The notes under the pieces: model-generated | The model's input: only the letters and a program-made list of their open reading frames with translations | What the model was told of the DNA's origin: nothing | The model's database searches: none | Program-made: the position numbers and the translations under genes | Shown: positions 42,164 through 51,174 of the stretch, in pieces | Numbering within the stretch: the first letter of the stretch is position 1 | How the letters are laid out: every line of letters starts with the position of its first letter | Assembly: GCF_000761215.1 (NCBI RefSeq) | Contig: NZ_CP009438.1 | Coordinates: 1,116,001 to 1,180,000, forward strand | Direction: 5' to 3' | Source: Streptomyces glaucescens | GTDB lineage: Bacteria; Actinomycetota; Actinomycetes; Streptomycetales; Streptomycetaceae | DNA: 64,000 nt

Positions 42164-42886
42164 ATGCCGGTCCTGGTGATCACAGGGACGAACACGGAGG
42201 TCGGCAAGACCGTCGCGACGGCTGCGGTCGCCGCGGCGGCGCTCGCGGCCGGCCGGTCGGTGGCCGTGCTGAAGGCCGCGCAGACCGGCGTACGGCCGGA
42301 CGAGCGCGGCGACGCGGACGAGGTGGCCCGGCTCGCCGGTCCGGTCACGGCGACGGAACTGGCCCGCTACCCCGAGCCCTTGGCGCCCGGCACGGCGGCC
42401 AGACGGGCCGGGATGGCGCCGGTGCACCCGCGGGACGTCGCCGAGGCGGCGGCCAAGCTGGCCACCGAGCACGATCTGGTGCTGGTGGAGGGCGCGGGCG
42501 GGCTGCTCGTCCGCTTCGACCCGGCGGGCGGGACGCTCGCCGACGCGGCGGCGCTGCTCGGCGCGCCGGTGCTGCTGGTGGCCTCGGCGGGCCTGGGCAC
42601 GCTGAACATCGCCGAGCTGTCCGCCCGCGAACTGCGCCGCCGTGACGTGGAGTTGGCCGGTGTGGTGATCGGAAGCTGGCCCGCCGAGCCCGATCTGGCC
42701 TGCCGCTGCAACGTCACGGACCTCACCGAGGTCACGGGTGCCCCGCTGCTCGGCGCCCTCCCGGAGGGCGCCGGTTGTCTCGCCCCGGCCGCCTTCCGCG
42801 CCACGGCCCCGGACTGGCTGGCGCCCCGGCTCGACGGGACGTGGGACGCGGAGGCGTTCCGGGTGCGGGCGGCCGCGGGACGGTAG
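42164..42886 (+). CDS. bioD: ATP-dependent dethiobiotin synthetase
   Basis: A 240-residue carboligase closing the ureido ring of dethiobiotin. The P-loop is GTNTEVGKTVATAA, and substrate motifs KAAQTGV and VEGAGGLLVRFDP are present. It starts one base after the bioA stop, preceded by GGGAGGG. It is the last gene of bioBAD; bioC/bioH-type pimeloyl genes are not in the window. Confidence 0.96.
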   Translation: MPVLVITGTNTEVGKTVATAAVAAAALAAGRSVAVLKAAQTGVRPDERGDADEVARLAGPVTATELARYPEPLAPGTAARRAGMAPVHPRDVAEAAAKLATEHDLVLVEGAGGLLVRFDPAGGTLADAAALLGAPVLLVASAGLGTLNIAELSARELRRRDVELAGVVIGSWPAEPDLACRCNVTDLTEVTGAPLLGALPEGAGCLAPAAFRATAPDWLAPRLDGTWDAEAFRVRAAAGR

Positions 42887-43125
42887 CCGGCGGGCGCGGG
42901 ACGGGTACCCGGCGGGCGCGACGGCCCCGGAGCCATGGAGCGCCGCAGCGGTGGCGCCGGGCCGTGGGGCGCCGCCGCCGTGGCGGGCCGGGGCGGCAGG
43001 TGGCCCGAGGTGCCGCCGGGGACGGCGGTGCGGGAGGTGCCGCCGTCCGTGCGCCGGCGAGGGTGCGCGGGGGCCGTCAGGGGGGACAATCCCGGAAGGA
43101 GCAGTCCGCCCTCAGGGAGGTCCCC

Positions 43126-43818
43126 ATGCCCCTTCGGTTCGCCGGTGCCGGCACGGCGGCGCGAGATTCCGTGCACCATCCCCTGTTCGCCCGCTGCTAC
43201 GCCCGGTTCAGCGTGGCCGCCGAGACCCGGATGGGCATGGCCGGGATCCGCGACCGGCTGCTCGCCGGCCTGTCCGGGCGGGTGCTGGAGGTCGGCGCGG
43301 GCAACGGCCTGAACTTCGCGCACTACCCGGGGACGGTCGCCGAGGTCGTGGCGATCGAGCCGGAGCGCGTGCTGCGGCAGCTCGCCGTGGAGGCCGCCGT
43401 GCGCGCCGGGACGCCGGTCGACGTGGTGCCGGGCGCGGCGGAGGCGCTGCCGGTCAAGAGCGAGGGCTTCGACGCGGTCGTGCTGTCGCTGGTGCTGTGC
43501 AGCGTGCGGGACGTGCCGCGGGCGCTCGGCGAGGTGCGGCGGGTGCTGCGGCCGGGCGGTCAGGTGCGGTTCTTCGAGCACGGGCGGGGCGGCGGCCGGG
43601 CGATGCGGGTGACCCAGCGCGTCCTGGACCGTACGGTGTGGCCGCCGCTGAGCGGCGGCTGCCACGTGGGCCGGGACCCGGTGGCCGCGCTGCGGGACGC
43701 CGGCTTCGAACTGGGACCGTACCGGCGGCTGCTGATGCCCGAGAAGGGGCCGGTGCTGCCCGCCTCGTACTGCGTGCTGGGCACCGCCTGGCGGCCGCCG
43801 GAGCCGGTGCGCCCGTAG
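43126..43818 (+). CDS. Class I SAM-dependent methyltransferase
   Basis: A 230-residue methyltransferase of the UbiE/Methyltransf_11 type. The SAM motif I is VLEVGAGNGLNFAHYP, motif II is around LPVKSEGFDAVVLSLVLCSV, and motif III is VLRPGGQVRFFEHG. GGGAGG precedes the ATG at 43126 by seven bases. The substrate is unknown; members of this family include thiol and phospholipid methyltransferases. It lies 240 bases after bioD (that gap holds two copies of CCGGCGGGCGCG and no gene). Confidence 0.88.
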   Translation: MPLRFAGAGTAARDSVHHPLFARCYARFSVAAETRMGMAGIRDRLLAGLSGRVLEVGAGNGLNFAHYPGTVAEVVAIEPERVLRQLAVEAAVRAGTPVDVVPGAAEALPVKSEGFDAVVLSLVLCSVRDVPRALGEVRRVLRPGGQVRFFEHGRGGGRAMRVTQRVLDRTVWPPLSGGCHVGRDPVAALRDAGFELGPYRRLLMPEKGPVLPASYCVLGTAWRPPEPVRP

Positions 43819-43834
43819 GGCCCGTCCCACTGGC

Positions 43835-43859
43835 CCCGTCCGCGCCGGGCGCGGACGGG
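43835..43859. terminator. Bidirectional hairpin between methyltransferase and Fic-type genes
   Basis: CCCGTCCGCGC and GCGCGGACGGG form an 11-bp perfect stem with a 3-base loop, midway between two convergent genes. Confidence 0.8.
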
Positions 43860-43902
43860 AATCGTCCGCGCGGCACACCTGGGGGCGTCCTCGGCCTCCC
43901 GG

Positions 43903-44277
43903 TCACCGGCACCAGTGGCGCAGTTCGCGCGCGATCTCGTGCACCGACGCGTCGCCCGACTTGACCAGCCGGGCCAGGTCGCGGACCTGCTCCGGCGAGG
44001 TGACGACCTTGCAGCCGCTGGCGACGAGGTAGGCGTAGGCGACCGCGGAGGCGAACAGCGCGTTGGAGCGCTCCAGCGCGGGGATGTGGATGAGCTGCTG
44101 GAGCAGGGCGGCGGCGCGGGTGTGCGGGGAGTCGTAGACGGGGACGTCGAATATCTCGGCCTGGTGCCGGGCGACCGCGGCGACGAGCGCGCCCCAGTCG
44201 GTGACCTGCGGGTCCCCGGGGGTCCGGCGCTCGGCGAGCATCAGCAGCCAGGCGAGGTCGATGCGCACATCGCTCAA
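43903..44277 (-). CDS. Fic/Doc-type toxin of a toxin-antitoxin pair (degenerate Fic motif)
   Basis: A 124-residue helical protein of the Doc type. The Fic core His-x-Phe-x3-Asn-Lys-Arg is only partly kept: HIPALERSNALFASAVAYAY retains His and Asn but lacks the Asp/Glu-Gly-Asn-Lys core. Catalytic activity is therefore uncertain, or the phosphotransfer mechanism is altered. The start is probably the TTG at 44277, four bases after the antitoxin stop; GTG 44268 is an alternative. The pair order antitoxin-toxin is classical. Confidence 0.8.
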   Translation of the reverse strand: MSDVRIDLAWLLMLAERRTPGDPQVTDWGALVAAVARHQAEIFDVPVYDSPHTRAAALLQQLIHIPALERSNALFASAVAYAYLVASGCKVVTSPEQVRDLARLVKSGDASVHEIARELRHWCR

Positions 44278-44281
44278 GGGA

Positions 44282-44500
44282 TCAGCGACCGCCCTCGCCG
44301 AACTCCTCGGCGAACACCTTCTCGTACTGCTTCATGAAGTCGGCCGCGGCCTCCACGAAGGTGTGACCGGCCTCCCCGGTGTCCTGCCGGACCAGTTCCT
44401 CGATGTAGCGGTTGACGCTCATCCCGCGGGCCAGGGCGCGCTCCCGGGCGGCCCGGGCCGTGTCCTCGTCCACCCGCACGTTCAGCTGGGTCTTCGCCAT
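44282..44500 (-). CDS. Ribbon-helix-helix antitoxin
   Basis: A 72-residue antitoxin. The N-terminal ribbon-helix-helix domain is LNVRVDEDTARAARERALAR then GMSVNRYIEELV, and a C-terminal amphipathic segment (FVEAAADFMKQYEKVFAEEF) would contact the toxin. It is first in the two-gene operon. Two GCTAGC palindromes lie just upstream and are the probable autoregulatory operators. Confidence 0.88.
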   Translation of the reverse strand: MAKTQLNVRVDEDTARAARERALARGMSVNRYIEELVRQDTGEAGHTFVEAAADFMKQYEKVFAEEFGEGGR

Positions 44501-44508
44501 ACCTCGAC

Positions 44509-44531
44509 GCTAGCGCCGGGGTGCTAGCACC
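44509..44531. promoter_or_regulatory. Paired GCTAGC palindromes upstream of the antitoxin gene
   Basis: GCTAGC occurs at 44509-44514 and 44523-44528, 14 bp apart. The second is the centre of a perfect 12-bp palindrome, GGTGCTAGCACC (44520-44531). Ribbon-helix-helix dimers bind short paired palindromes like these. The site starts eight bases upstream of the antitoxin ATG. Confidence 0.65.
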
Positions 44532-44636
44532 AGCAAGGGCGCCCGTCCGCCCGATGGGGTGTACCGGTGTGCGCCGGGTCACATTACGCTCGGCCGGGAC
44601 AAGGAAGTCCGCCCGTCCCCCAGCTAGGAGGCCGCC

Positions 44637-45476
44637 TTGTCCACTCCTGCGGAGCACGTCCCGGGGCTCGCGTCCGCGGGCGCGGTCGCCGCCCGCGCCC
44701 GCGCGCTGACCAAGGCCTACGGCTCGGGCGAGACGGCCGTGCTCGCCCTGGACTCGGTGGACGTGGACATCGCGCGCGGCCGGTTCACGGCCGTCATGGG
44801 GCCCTCCGGGTCCGGCAAGTCCACCCTGATGCACTGTCTGGCCGGACTGGACACCGTCTCGGCCGGGCAGGTCTGGCTCGGCGACACCGAGATCACCGGG
44901 CTGAAGGAGCGGGAGCTGACCCGGCTGCGGCGGGACCGGATCGGGTTCATGTTCCAGTCGTTCAACCTGATCCCCACGCTGGACGCGCTGGAGAACATCA
45001 CCCTGCCCATGGACATCGCGGGCCGCCGGGCCGATCCGGAGTGGCTGGACCGGGTCGTCGACACGCTCGGGCTGCGGGACCGGCTGCGGCACCGGCCGGC
45101 GCAGCTGTCCGGCGGCCAGCAGCAGCGCGTGGCCTGCGCGCGGGCGCTCGCCGCCCGGCCGGACCTGATCTTCGCCGACGAGCCGACCGGCAACCTCGAC
45201 TCGCGGGCCGGCCTGGAGGTGCTGGGCATCCTGCGGGAGGCCGTGGACGAGCTGGGGCAGACCGTCGTCATGGTCACCCACGACCCGGGCGCCGCCGCCC
45301 ACTCCGACCTGGTGCTGTTCCTCGCGGACGGCCGGATCGTCGACGAGCTGGGCCGCCCGTCGGCGGAGGCCGTGCTGGAGCGCATGAAGCGCTTCGACGT
45401 GATCCGCGGACCCTTCGGCCGGCCCCCCGGCCCCGGCCGGTCCGCGGGCACCGGCCGGCCCGTCGGGGAGGGCTGA
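44637..45476 (+). CDS. ABC transporter ATP-binding protein (MacB/LolD type)
   Basis: A 279-residue ATPase. Walker A is MGPSGSGKST, the Q-loop is FMFQSFNLIPTLDALEN, the signature is LSGGQQQRVACARALA, Walker B is LIFADEPTGNLDS and the H-loop is MVTHD. The C-terminus (from about residue 240) is a proline/glycine-rich extension. The start is TTG 44637, nine bases after TAGGAGG. The permease follows after three bases. This family energises MacB/FtsX-type exporters of lipoproteins, peptides or drugs. Confidence 0.95.
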   Translation: MSTPAEHVPGLASAGAVAARARALTKAYGSGETAVLALDSVDVDIARGRFTAVMGPSGSGKSTLMHCLAGLDTVSAGQVWLGDTEITGLKERELTRLRRDRIGFMFQSFNLIPTLDALENITLPMDIAGRRADPEWLDRVVDTLGLRDRLRHRPAQLSGGQQQRVACARALAARPDLIFADEPTGNLDSRAGLEVLGILREAVDELGQTVVMVTHDPGAAAHSDLVLFLADGRIVDELGRPSAEAVLERMKRFDVIRGPFGRPPGPGRSAGTGRPVGEG

Positions 45477-45479
45477 CCC

Positions 45480-48047
45480 GTGCTGAAGGCGACGCTCAGG
45501 AGCTTCCTCGCGCACAAGGGCCGGCTGCTGCTCTCGGCGCTCGCGGTGGTGCTGTCCGTGGCGTTCGTGGCGGGCAGCCTGATCTTCTCGGACACCGTCA
45601 GCCGTACCTTCGACCGGCTGTTCGCCTCGTCGGCGGCCGATGTCACGGTCGGCCCGAGGCAGAACCTCGACGAGGCGTTGCCCTCCGGGGCCACCGCCAC
45701 CCTGCCCGCCGCGCTCGCCGCCCGGGTGGCCCGGGTCGACGGGGTGGCCGCGGCGCGCGCGGAGGCGGAGGTGGAGGACATCACGGTCGTCGACGCGCGG
45801 AACGAGTCGGTCAGTCCCAGGACCGGCGCCCCCACCATCGGCGGCGCCTGGGACCCGAGCGGCCGCAGCCCCGTGGAGCTCGGCTCCGGGCGCGCCCCGC
45901 GCGGTCCCGGCGAGGCGCTGCTGGACGCGCGGACCGCGGACCGCGCGGACGTGCGGATCGGCGACACCGTGACCGTGGTCGCGCCGCCGGGATCGTTCCG
46001 GGCGCGGGTCGTCGGGACCGTCACCTTCACCACCGCCAACCCCGGCACGGCCCTGCTGTTCGTGGACCCGGGCACCGCCCGGACGAAGCTGCTCGGTGAC
46101 GCCGGCGCGGCCACCTCCATCACCGTCGACGCGGCGCCCGGGGTGAGCGACGCGACGCTGAAGCGGCGGGTGGCCGACGCGCTGGGCGCCGACCGCTACG
46201 TGTACCGGACAGCAGGTGAACAGGCCCAGTCGGACGTCCAGGAGCTGGGCGGATTCCTCGACGTCATCAAGTACGTGATGGTCGGCTTCGCCGGGGTCGC
46301 CGTGCTCGTGGGCGTGTTCCTCATCGTGAACACCTTCTCGATGCTGATCGCCCAGCGCACCCGCGAGCTGGGGCTGCTGCGCGCGCTCGGCGCCGACCGG
46401 CGCCAGGTGCGCCGCTCGGTGCTGACCGAGGCGCTGCTGCTCGGCCTGGTCGGCGCCACGCTGGGCCTGGTCTCCGGCATCGCGCTGGCCGCGGGGCTGA
46501 TCGAGCTGATGGGCCTGCTCGGCATGGGCATCGACACCGCCGGGATGGTGATCGGCTGGGTGACCCCGGTGACGGCGTACGCCGTCGGGGTCGGTGTCAC
46601 CTTCGTGGCGGCCTACCTGCCCGCCCGGCGCGCGGCGGCCGTGTCGCCGATGGCGGCGCTCTCGGACGCGGAGGTCGCCGGGGTGGGCCGCCCGCTGCGG
46701 CTGCGCGCGCTGGCCGGCGCGGTCGTCGGCGCGGCCGGGGCGGCCGCGCTCGCGGGCTGTGCGGCGGCGGCCGACACCGGCTCGGCGGCGTCGCTGCTCG
46801 GCGCCGGGATCGTGCTGACCCTGGTCGCGACCGTCATCGCGGGGCCGCTGCTGGTGCGGCCGGTGATCCGCGTGCTGGGCGCGGCGTTCCCGGCCCTGTT
46901 CGGGCCGGTGGGGCTGATGAGCCAGCGCAACGCCCTGCGCAATCCGCGCCGTACGGGGGCCACGGCGGCCGCCCTCATGGTGGGGCTCGCGCTGGTCGGC
47001 GGGCTGTCGGTGGCCAGCGTCTCGATGACCGAGTCGTTCGACCGGCAGATCGACCGGACGCTGGGCGCGGACTACGTCGTCCAGAGCGGCAACTTCACAC
47101 CGTTCCCCCGGGAGATCACCGAGGCGGTGCGCCGCACCGAGGGGGTCGGTCTGGTGGTGCGCTCGGCGTTCACCCCGGTCGCGGTGCGGCTGCCGGACGG
47201 CGACCGGGTGGAGACGACCGCGGCGGGCTACGAGCCGCGGCTCGACGAGGTCGCCAACATCGACTACGCGCGGGGCGGCACGGCGTCCGCGCTCGCCGCA
47301 GGGCGGCTGGGGATGGACGCGGACTTCGCGCGCGAGCACGGGGTGCGGGTCGGCAGCGTGCTGCCGGTGGAGTTCCGGGGCGGGCGGACGGCCGAGCTGA
47401 CCGTGGGCGCGCTGACCGACCAGGAGTCCGCCGAGGGTTTCGGCACCACCGGCGGGATCTACTTCGGCCTGGGCACGGTGGAGCGGTACGCGCCGGGCGG
47501 GCAGGACGCCGCCGTCTACGTGAACGCCGCGGCGGGCACGGACGACGACGAGCTGCGGGCCGCGCTGGAGCGGACCCTCGATCCGTACCCGCAGGTGCAG
47601 GTGCGCGACCTGGCGGACTACAAGCAGCTCGTCCGCGACCAGATCGCCGTCCTGCTCTACCTCGTCTACGCCCTGCTCGGGCTCGCGATCGTCATCGCGG
47701 TGCTCGGAGTGGTCAACACCCTGGCCCTGTCGGTGGTGGAGCGGACGCGGGAGATCGGGCTGCTGCGCGCCATCGGGCTGGGGCGGCGGCAGCTGCGGCG
47801 GATGATCCGGCTGGAGTCGGTGGTGATCGCGGTGTTCGGGGCGGTGCTCGGGCTCGCGCTCGGGCTGCTGTGGGGGCTGTGCACCCAGCAGGTGCTGGCC
47901 CTGCAGGGCATGACGGCGCTGGCGATCCCCTGGGGCACGATCGTCGCCGTGGTGGTGGGGTCGGCGGTGATCGGCGTGGTGGCGGCCCTGCTGCCGGCGC
48001 TGCGCGCCTCCCGGATGAACGTCCTGGCGGCCATCGCCCACGAGTGA
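45480..48047 (+). CDS. ABC transporter permease, MacB/FtsX family
   Basis: An 855-residue membrane protein with a duplicated layout. An N-terminal helix and periplasmic MacB-like domain are followed by an FtsX helix bundle (about residues 260-400), a central linker with extra helices (about 415-475), a second periplasmic domain, and a second FtsX bundle (about 720-850). Characteristic FtsX segments LIVNTFSMLIAQRTRELGLL and ALSVVERTREIGLLRAIGLG are visible. It starts GTG three bases after the ATPase gene. The cargo is unknown; such mechanotransmission complexes export antimicrobial peptides or lipids. Confidence 0.93.
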   Translation: MLKATLRSFLAHKGRLLLSALAVVLSVAFVAGSLIFSDTVSRTFDRLFASSAADVTVGPRQNLDEALPSGATATLPAALAARVARVDGVAAARAEAEVEDITVVDARNESVSPRTGAPTIGGAWDPSGRSPVELGSGRAPRGPGEALLDARTADRADVRIGDTVTVVAPPGSFRARVVGTVTFTTANPGTALLFVDPGTARTKLLGDAGAATSITVDAAPGVSDATLKRRVADALGADRYVYRTAGEQAQSDVQELGGFLDVIKYVMVGFAGVAVLVGVFLIVNTFSMLIAQRTRELGLLRALGADRRQVRRSVLTEALLLGLVGATLGLVSGIALAAGLIELMGLLGMGIDTAGMVIGWVTPVTAYAVGVGVTFVAAYLPARRAAAVSPMAALSDAEVAGVGRPLRLRALAGAVVGAAGAAALAGCAAAADTGSAASLLGAGIVLTLVATVIAGPLLVRPVIRVLGAAFPALFGPVGLMSQRNALRNPRRTGATAAALMVGLALVGGLSVASVSMTESFDRQIDRTLGADYVVQSGNFTPFPREITEAVRRTEGVGLVVRSAFTPVAVRLPDGDRVETTAAGYEPRLDEVANIDYARGGTASALAAGRLGMDADFAREHGVRVGSVLPVEFRGGRTAELTVGALTDQESAEGFGTTGGIYFGLGTVERYAPGGQDAAVYVNAAAGTDDDELRAALERTLDPYPQVQVRDLADYKQLVRDQIAVLLYLVYALLGLAIVIAVLGVVNTLALSVVERTREIGLLRAIGLGRRQLRRMIRLESVVIAVFGAVLGLALGLLWGLCTQQVLALQGMTALAIPWGTIVAVVVGSAVIGVVAALLPALRASRMNVLAAIAHE

Positions 48048-48178
48048 GGGCACCGCGTCGGCCGGCCCGCCCGGGGCGGGGAGCGCCGGCGGCCGTCGAC
48101 CGGCGCCCGTGGCGCGGACGTGGTGTCCGCATCCTGGAATCCGGCCTCCCGCGCGGTGTCCCGTGGTGGGATGCCGGC

Positions 48179-48607
48179 ATGAGTGAGCTGCGGATACGGG
48201 CCGCCACGGCCGACGACATCGACAGCGTGCTGGCCTTCTGGCGGACCGCGGCCGAGGGGACGAGCATCAGTGACGACCGGGACGGGGTGGAGCGGCTGGT
48301 GGCCCGGGACCCGGAGGCGCTGATCCTGGCCGAGCGGCCGGGCGAACTGGTGGGCACCGTGATCGCCGGGTTCGACGGGTGGCGGTGCCATCTCTACCGG
48401 CTGGCGGTGCACCCGCGGCGGCGCCGGCAGGGCATCGGCACGGCGCTGCTCGCCGCGGCGGAGGAGCGGTTCGTACGGCTGGGCGGGCGCCGCGCGGACG
48501 CGATGGTGCTCACCCGGAACGAGACCGCGCACCATGCCTGGGGCGCCGCCGGGTACACGGCGGAGGAACACTGGCGGCGCTGGGTGAAGCCGCTGACCGG
48601 ACACTGA
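48179..48607 (+). CDS. GNAT-family N-acetyltransferase
   Basis: A 142-residue acetyltransferase. The acetyl-CoA site is RLAVHPRRRRQGIGTALLAA (motif A), preceded by the ELVGTVIAGFDGWRCHLYRL strand and followed by VLTRNETAHHAWGAAGYTAE. ATG 48179 begins the conserved fold; the longer frame upstream overlaps the permease. The acceptor is unknown. A 130-base gap separates it from the ABC operon. Confidence 0.9.
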   Translation: MSELRIRAATADDIDSVLAFWRTAAEGTSISDDRDGVERLVARDPEALILAERPGELVGTVIAGFDGWRCHLYRLAVHPRRRRQGIGTALLAAAEERFVRLGGRRADAMVLTRNETAHHAWGAAGYTAEEHWRRWVKPLTGH

Positions 48608-48763
48608 CCCGACACCCGACCGTTTTTGCCGAGCCTTTACCCTTGGCGGATCACTCGGTCCCCGGATGAAAGATTGTGAACGTCCCCCCATGGGCGACCC
48701 TCCCCGTACCCGACACCACGCGACCCCCCAGGCACTGGCCGGCCATGGGACGGAGGTGACCCG

Positions 48764-50092
48764 ATGACCGAAGTGCTCCTCCTGCTGGCGGCCATCGCGC
48801 TGTCGCTGATCTGCGGCGCCTTCGTCGCGGCCGAGTTCTCGCTGACCACGGTCGAGCGCGGCGACCTGGAGGCCGCGGCCGAACGCGGTGAGCGCGGCGC
48901 GGCAGGCGCGCTCAAGGCCGTCCGCAACCTGACCTTCCAGCTCTCCGGCGCGCAGCTCGGCATCACCGTCACCAACCTGGTGGTCGGCATGCTCGCCGAG
49001 CCGTCGATCGCCCGGCTGATCGCGGGCCCGCTGCGCGGCCTCGGCGTCTCCGCATCCACGGCCTCGTCGATCGCCCTGGTGATCGGCACCGCGCTGTCGA
49101 CGGTGTTCCTGATGGTGGTGGGCGAGCTGGTGCCGAAGAACTGGGCCATCTCCTCCCCGCTCGCCGTCGCCAAGCGGGTGGGCAACGCCCAGCGCTGGTT
49201 CAGCGCGCTGTTCCGGCCGTTCATCACCCACCTCAACAACACCGCCAACCGCGTGGTGCGCCGCTTCGGCGTCGAGCCCGCCGAGGAGCTGGCCTCCGCG
49301 CGCGGTCCGCAGGAACTCGCCGCGCTGGCCCGGCACTCGGCCCGGGAGGGCGCCCTGGAGCCGGACACCGCCGAGCTGTTCGTGCGGACCCTGAACCTCG
49401 CCGACCTGACCGCGGAGAACGTGATGACCCCGCGGGTCCAGGTGATCGCCCTCGACGCCCAGGCCACCTGCGAGGACGTGGCGAACGCCACCCGGGCGAC
49501 CGGGCTGTCCCGGTTCCCGGTCTACCGCGGCACCCTGGACTCCGTCGTGGGCACCGCGCACATCAAGGACGTCCTGGCCGTCCCCGCCGAGCGCCGGCCC
49601 AGGGTGCCCGTCTCGGAGCTGATGCGCGAGCCGCTGCTGGTGCCGGAGACGCTGACCGTCGACCGGCTGCTGGACCGGCTGTCCGGCCGGCGCACGATGG
49701 CCGTGGTCATCGACGAGTACGGCGGCACGGCGGGGGTCGCCACCCTGGAGGACATCGTCGAGGAGGTCGTCGGCGAGGTCCGCGACGAGCACGACCCGCA
49801 CGAGACCCCGGACCTGGCCCCGGCCGGCACCGACGAGGACGGCCACGCGCTGTACTCCGCGGACGGGGCGGCCCGCACCGACCAGCTGGCCCGGGTGGGC
49901 CTGCGGACGCCGGACGGGCCGTACGAGACGCTGGCCGGGCTGATCGCCGCCGAGCTGGGCCGGATCCCGGCCGTCGGGGACGTGGTGCTGGTCGACGGCT
50001 GGCGGCTGGAAGTGGTGGACGCCTCCGGGCGCAGGGCGGCGCGGGTGCTGCTGCACGCGCCGCTGGACGACCAGAAGGGGGCGCGGGCATGA
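48764..50092 (+). CDS. CNNM/CorC (HlyC-type) membrane protein, first copy
   Basis: A 442-residue protein with the CNNM transmembrane domain (residues 1-180, four helices, with SLICGAFVAAEFSLTTVERG). Two CBS domains follow (about 205-330; ENVMTPRVQVIAL, MAVVIDEYGGTAGVATLEDI), then a CorC/HlyC C-terminal domain. CNNM/CorC proteins export magnesium or regulate its transport. GGAGGTGA precedes the ATG. It overlaps its paralogue by four bases (ATGA). Confidence 0.93.
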   Translation: MTEVLLLLAAIALSLICGAFVAAEFSLTTVERGDLEAAAERGERGAAGALKAVRNLTFQLSGAQLGITVTNLVVGMLAEPSIARLIAGPLRGLGVSASTASSIALVIGTALSTVFLMVVGELVPKNWAISSPLAVAKRVGNAQRWFSALFRPFITHLNNTANRVVRRFGVEPAEELASARGPQELAALARHSAREGALEPDTAELFVRTLNLADLTAENVMTPRVQVIALDAQATCEDVANATRATGLSRFPVYRGTLDSVVGTAHIKDVLAVPAERRPRVPVSELMREPLLVPETLTVDRLLDRLSGRRTMAVVIDEYGGTAGVATLEDIVEEVVGEVRDEHDPHETPDLAPAGTDEDGHALYSADGAARTDQLARVGLRTPDGPYETLAGLIAAELGRIPAVGDVVLVDGWRLEVVDASGRRAARVLLHAPLDDQKGARA

Positions 50093-51102
50093 CCGTCGTA
50101 CAGCTGCTGATCGGTCTGGCGACCCTGGTCGTCAACGCCTTCTTCGTGGGCGCCGAGTTCGCGCTGATCTCGGTGCGCCGCTCGCAGATCGAACCGTACG
50201 CCGAACAGGGCGACCGGCGGGCCAGGAGCGTGCTGTGGGGTCTGCGGCACGTGTCCGCGCTGATGGCCGCCGCACAGCTCGGGATCACCCTGTGCACGCT
50301 GGTCCTGGGCGTGGTCGCGGAACCGGCCATCGCGCACCTGCTGGAGCCCGCCTTCCACGCGATGGGCGTGCCGAGCGGTGCCGGGCACGCGGTGTCGTTC
50401 GTCATCGCGCTGACCCTGGCGACGTACCTGCACATGCTGCTGGGCGAGATGGTGCCGAAGAACATCGCACTGGCCGAGCCGGTGCGCAGCGCGCTGTTCC
50501 TCGGGCCGCCGCTGGTGACGCTGTCGCGGGCGCTGCGGCCGGTGATCTTCACGGTGAACGCCTTCGCCAACGGCCTGCTGAAGCTGCTGGGCATCCACAC
50601 CCGGGACGAGGTGACGTCGACCTTCTCGGACGCCGAGCTGGCCCGGCTGGTCAAGGACTCCGGTGCGGCGGGGCTCATCGACGACCGGGCGCAGGAGCGC
50701 CTGCACGACGCGCTGGAGCTGGGCCGGCGGCCGGTGCGCGACGTCGTCCTGCCCCTGGAGCGCGTGGTCTACGCGCGCGTGGGCGTCACCCCGGAGGAGC
50801 TGGAGGACCTCTCGGCCGAGTCGGGCTTCTCCCGCTTCCCCGTGGTCGACGAGGGCCGCCGGATCGTCGGCTACCTCCACGTGAAGGACGCCCTGGACGC
50901 CTCCCCGCGCGAGGTGCCCTTCCGGCTGCGCGACATGCGGCCCATCGCCCGGGTGCGGGAGGCGACCCCGCTGGACGACGTCCTGACCGCGATGCGCCGC
51001 AGCCGCACCCACCTGGCGGCGGTGCTGGGCGCGGACGGCCGGCTGGCGGGGCTGGTGACGATGGAGGACGTGCTGCGGGAGCTGTTCGGTCAGCGGGCCT
51101 GA
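50089..51102 (+). CDS. CNNM/CorC membrane protein, second copy
   Basis: A 337-residue paralogue of the preceding protein, with CNNM domain (VNAFFVGAEFALISVRRSQI, LHMLLGEMVPKNIAL) and paired CBS domains (RDVVLPLERVVYARVGVTP, SRFPVVDEGRRIVGYLHVKD), but without the C-terminal CorC domain. The tandem long-plus-short arrangement is typical of actinobacteria and suggests a heteromeric complex. Confidence 0.92.
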   Translation: MTVVQLLIGLATLVVNAFFVGAEFALISVRRSQIEPYAEQGDRRARSVLWGLRHVSALMAAAQLGITLCTLVLGVVAEPAIAHLLEPAFHAMGVPSGAGHAVSFVIALTLATYLHMLLGEMVPKNIALAEPVRSALFLGPPLVTLSRALRPVIFTVNAFANGLLKLLGIHTRDEVTSTFSDAELARLVKDSGAAGLIDDRAQERLHDALELGRRPVRDVVLPLERVVYARVGVTPEELEDLSAESGFSRFPVVDEGRRIVGYLHVKDALDASPREVPFRLRDMRPIARVREATPLDDVLTAMRRSRTHLAAVLGADGRLAGLVTMEDVLRELFGQRA

Positions 51103-51158
51103 GGGCGGGTCCCGGCCGCGCCGCCGGGGGGACCGACCGATGGGTATGTGCTTCGGGA

Positions 51159-51164
51159 TACCAT
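51159..51164 (+). promoter_or_regulatory. Candidate -10 of the SGNH hydrolase gene
   Basis: TACCAT ends ten bases before ATG 51175, with no ribosome-binding site visible. The spacing suggests a leaderless or nearly leaderless message and argues against the longer GTG start at 51148. Confidence 0.4.
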
Positions 51165-51174
51165 CGGTGCCGCC

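Noticed and set aside
42887..43125. A hidden gene between bioD and the methyltransferase
   Set aside because: Open frames here are Gly/Arg-rich without start sites; the stretch contains only short GC-rich repeats and the methyltransferase ribosome-binding site.
44274..48053. A 1259-residue open frame on the minus strand
   Set aside because: It lies antisense to the ABC ATPase and permease, both with complete motifs. Its translation is Arg/Gly/His-rich low complexity, as expected for antisense frames in high-GC DNA.
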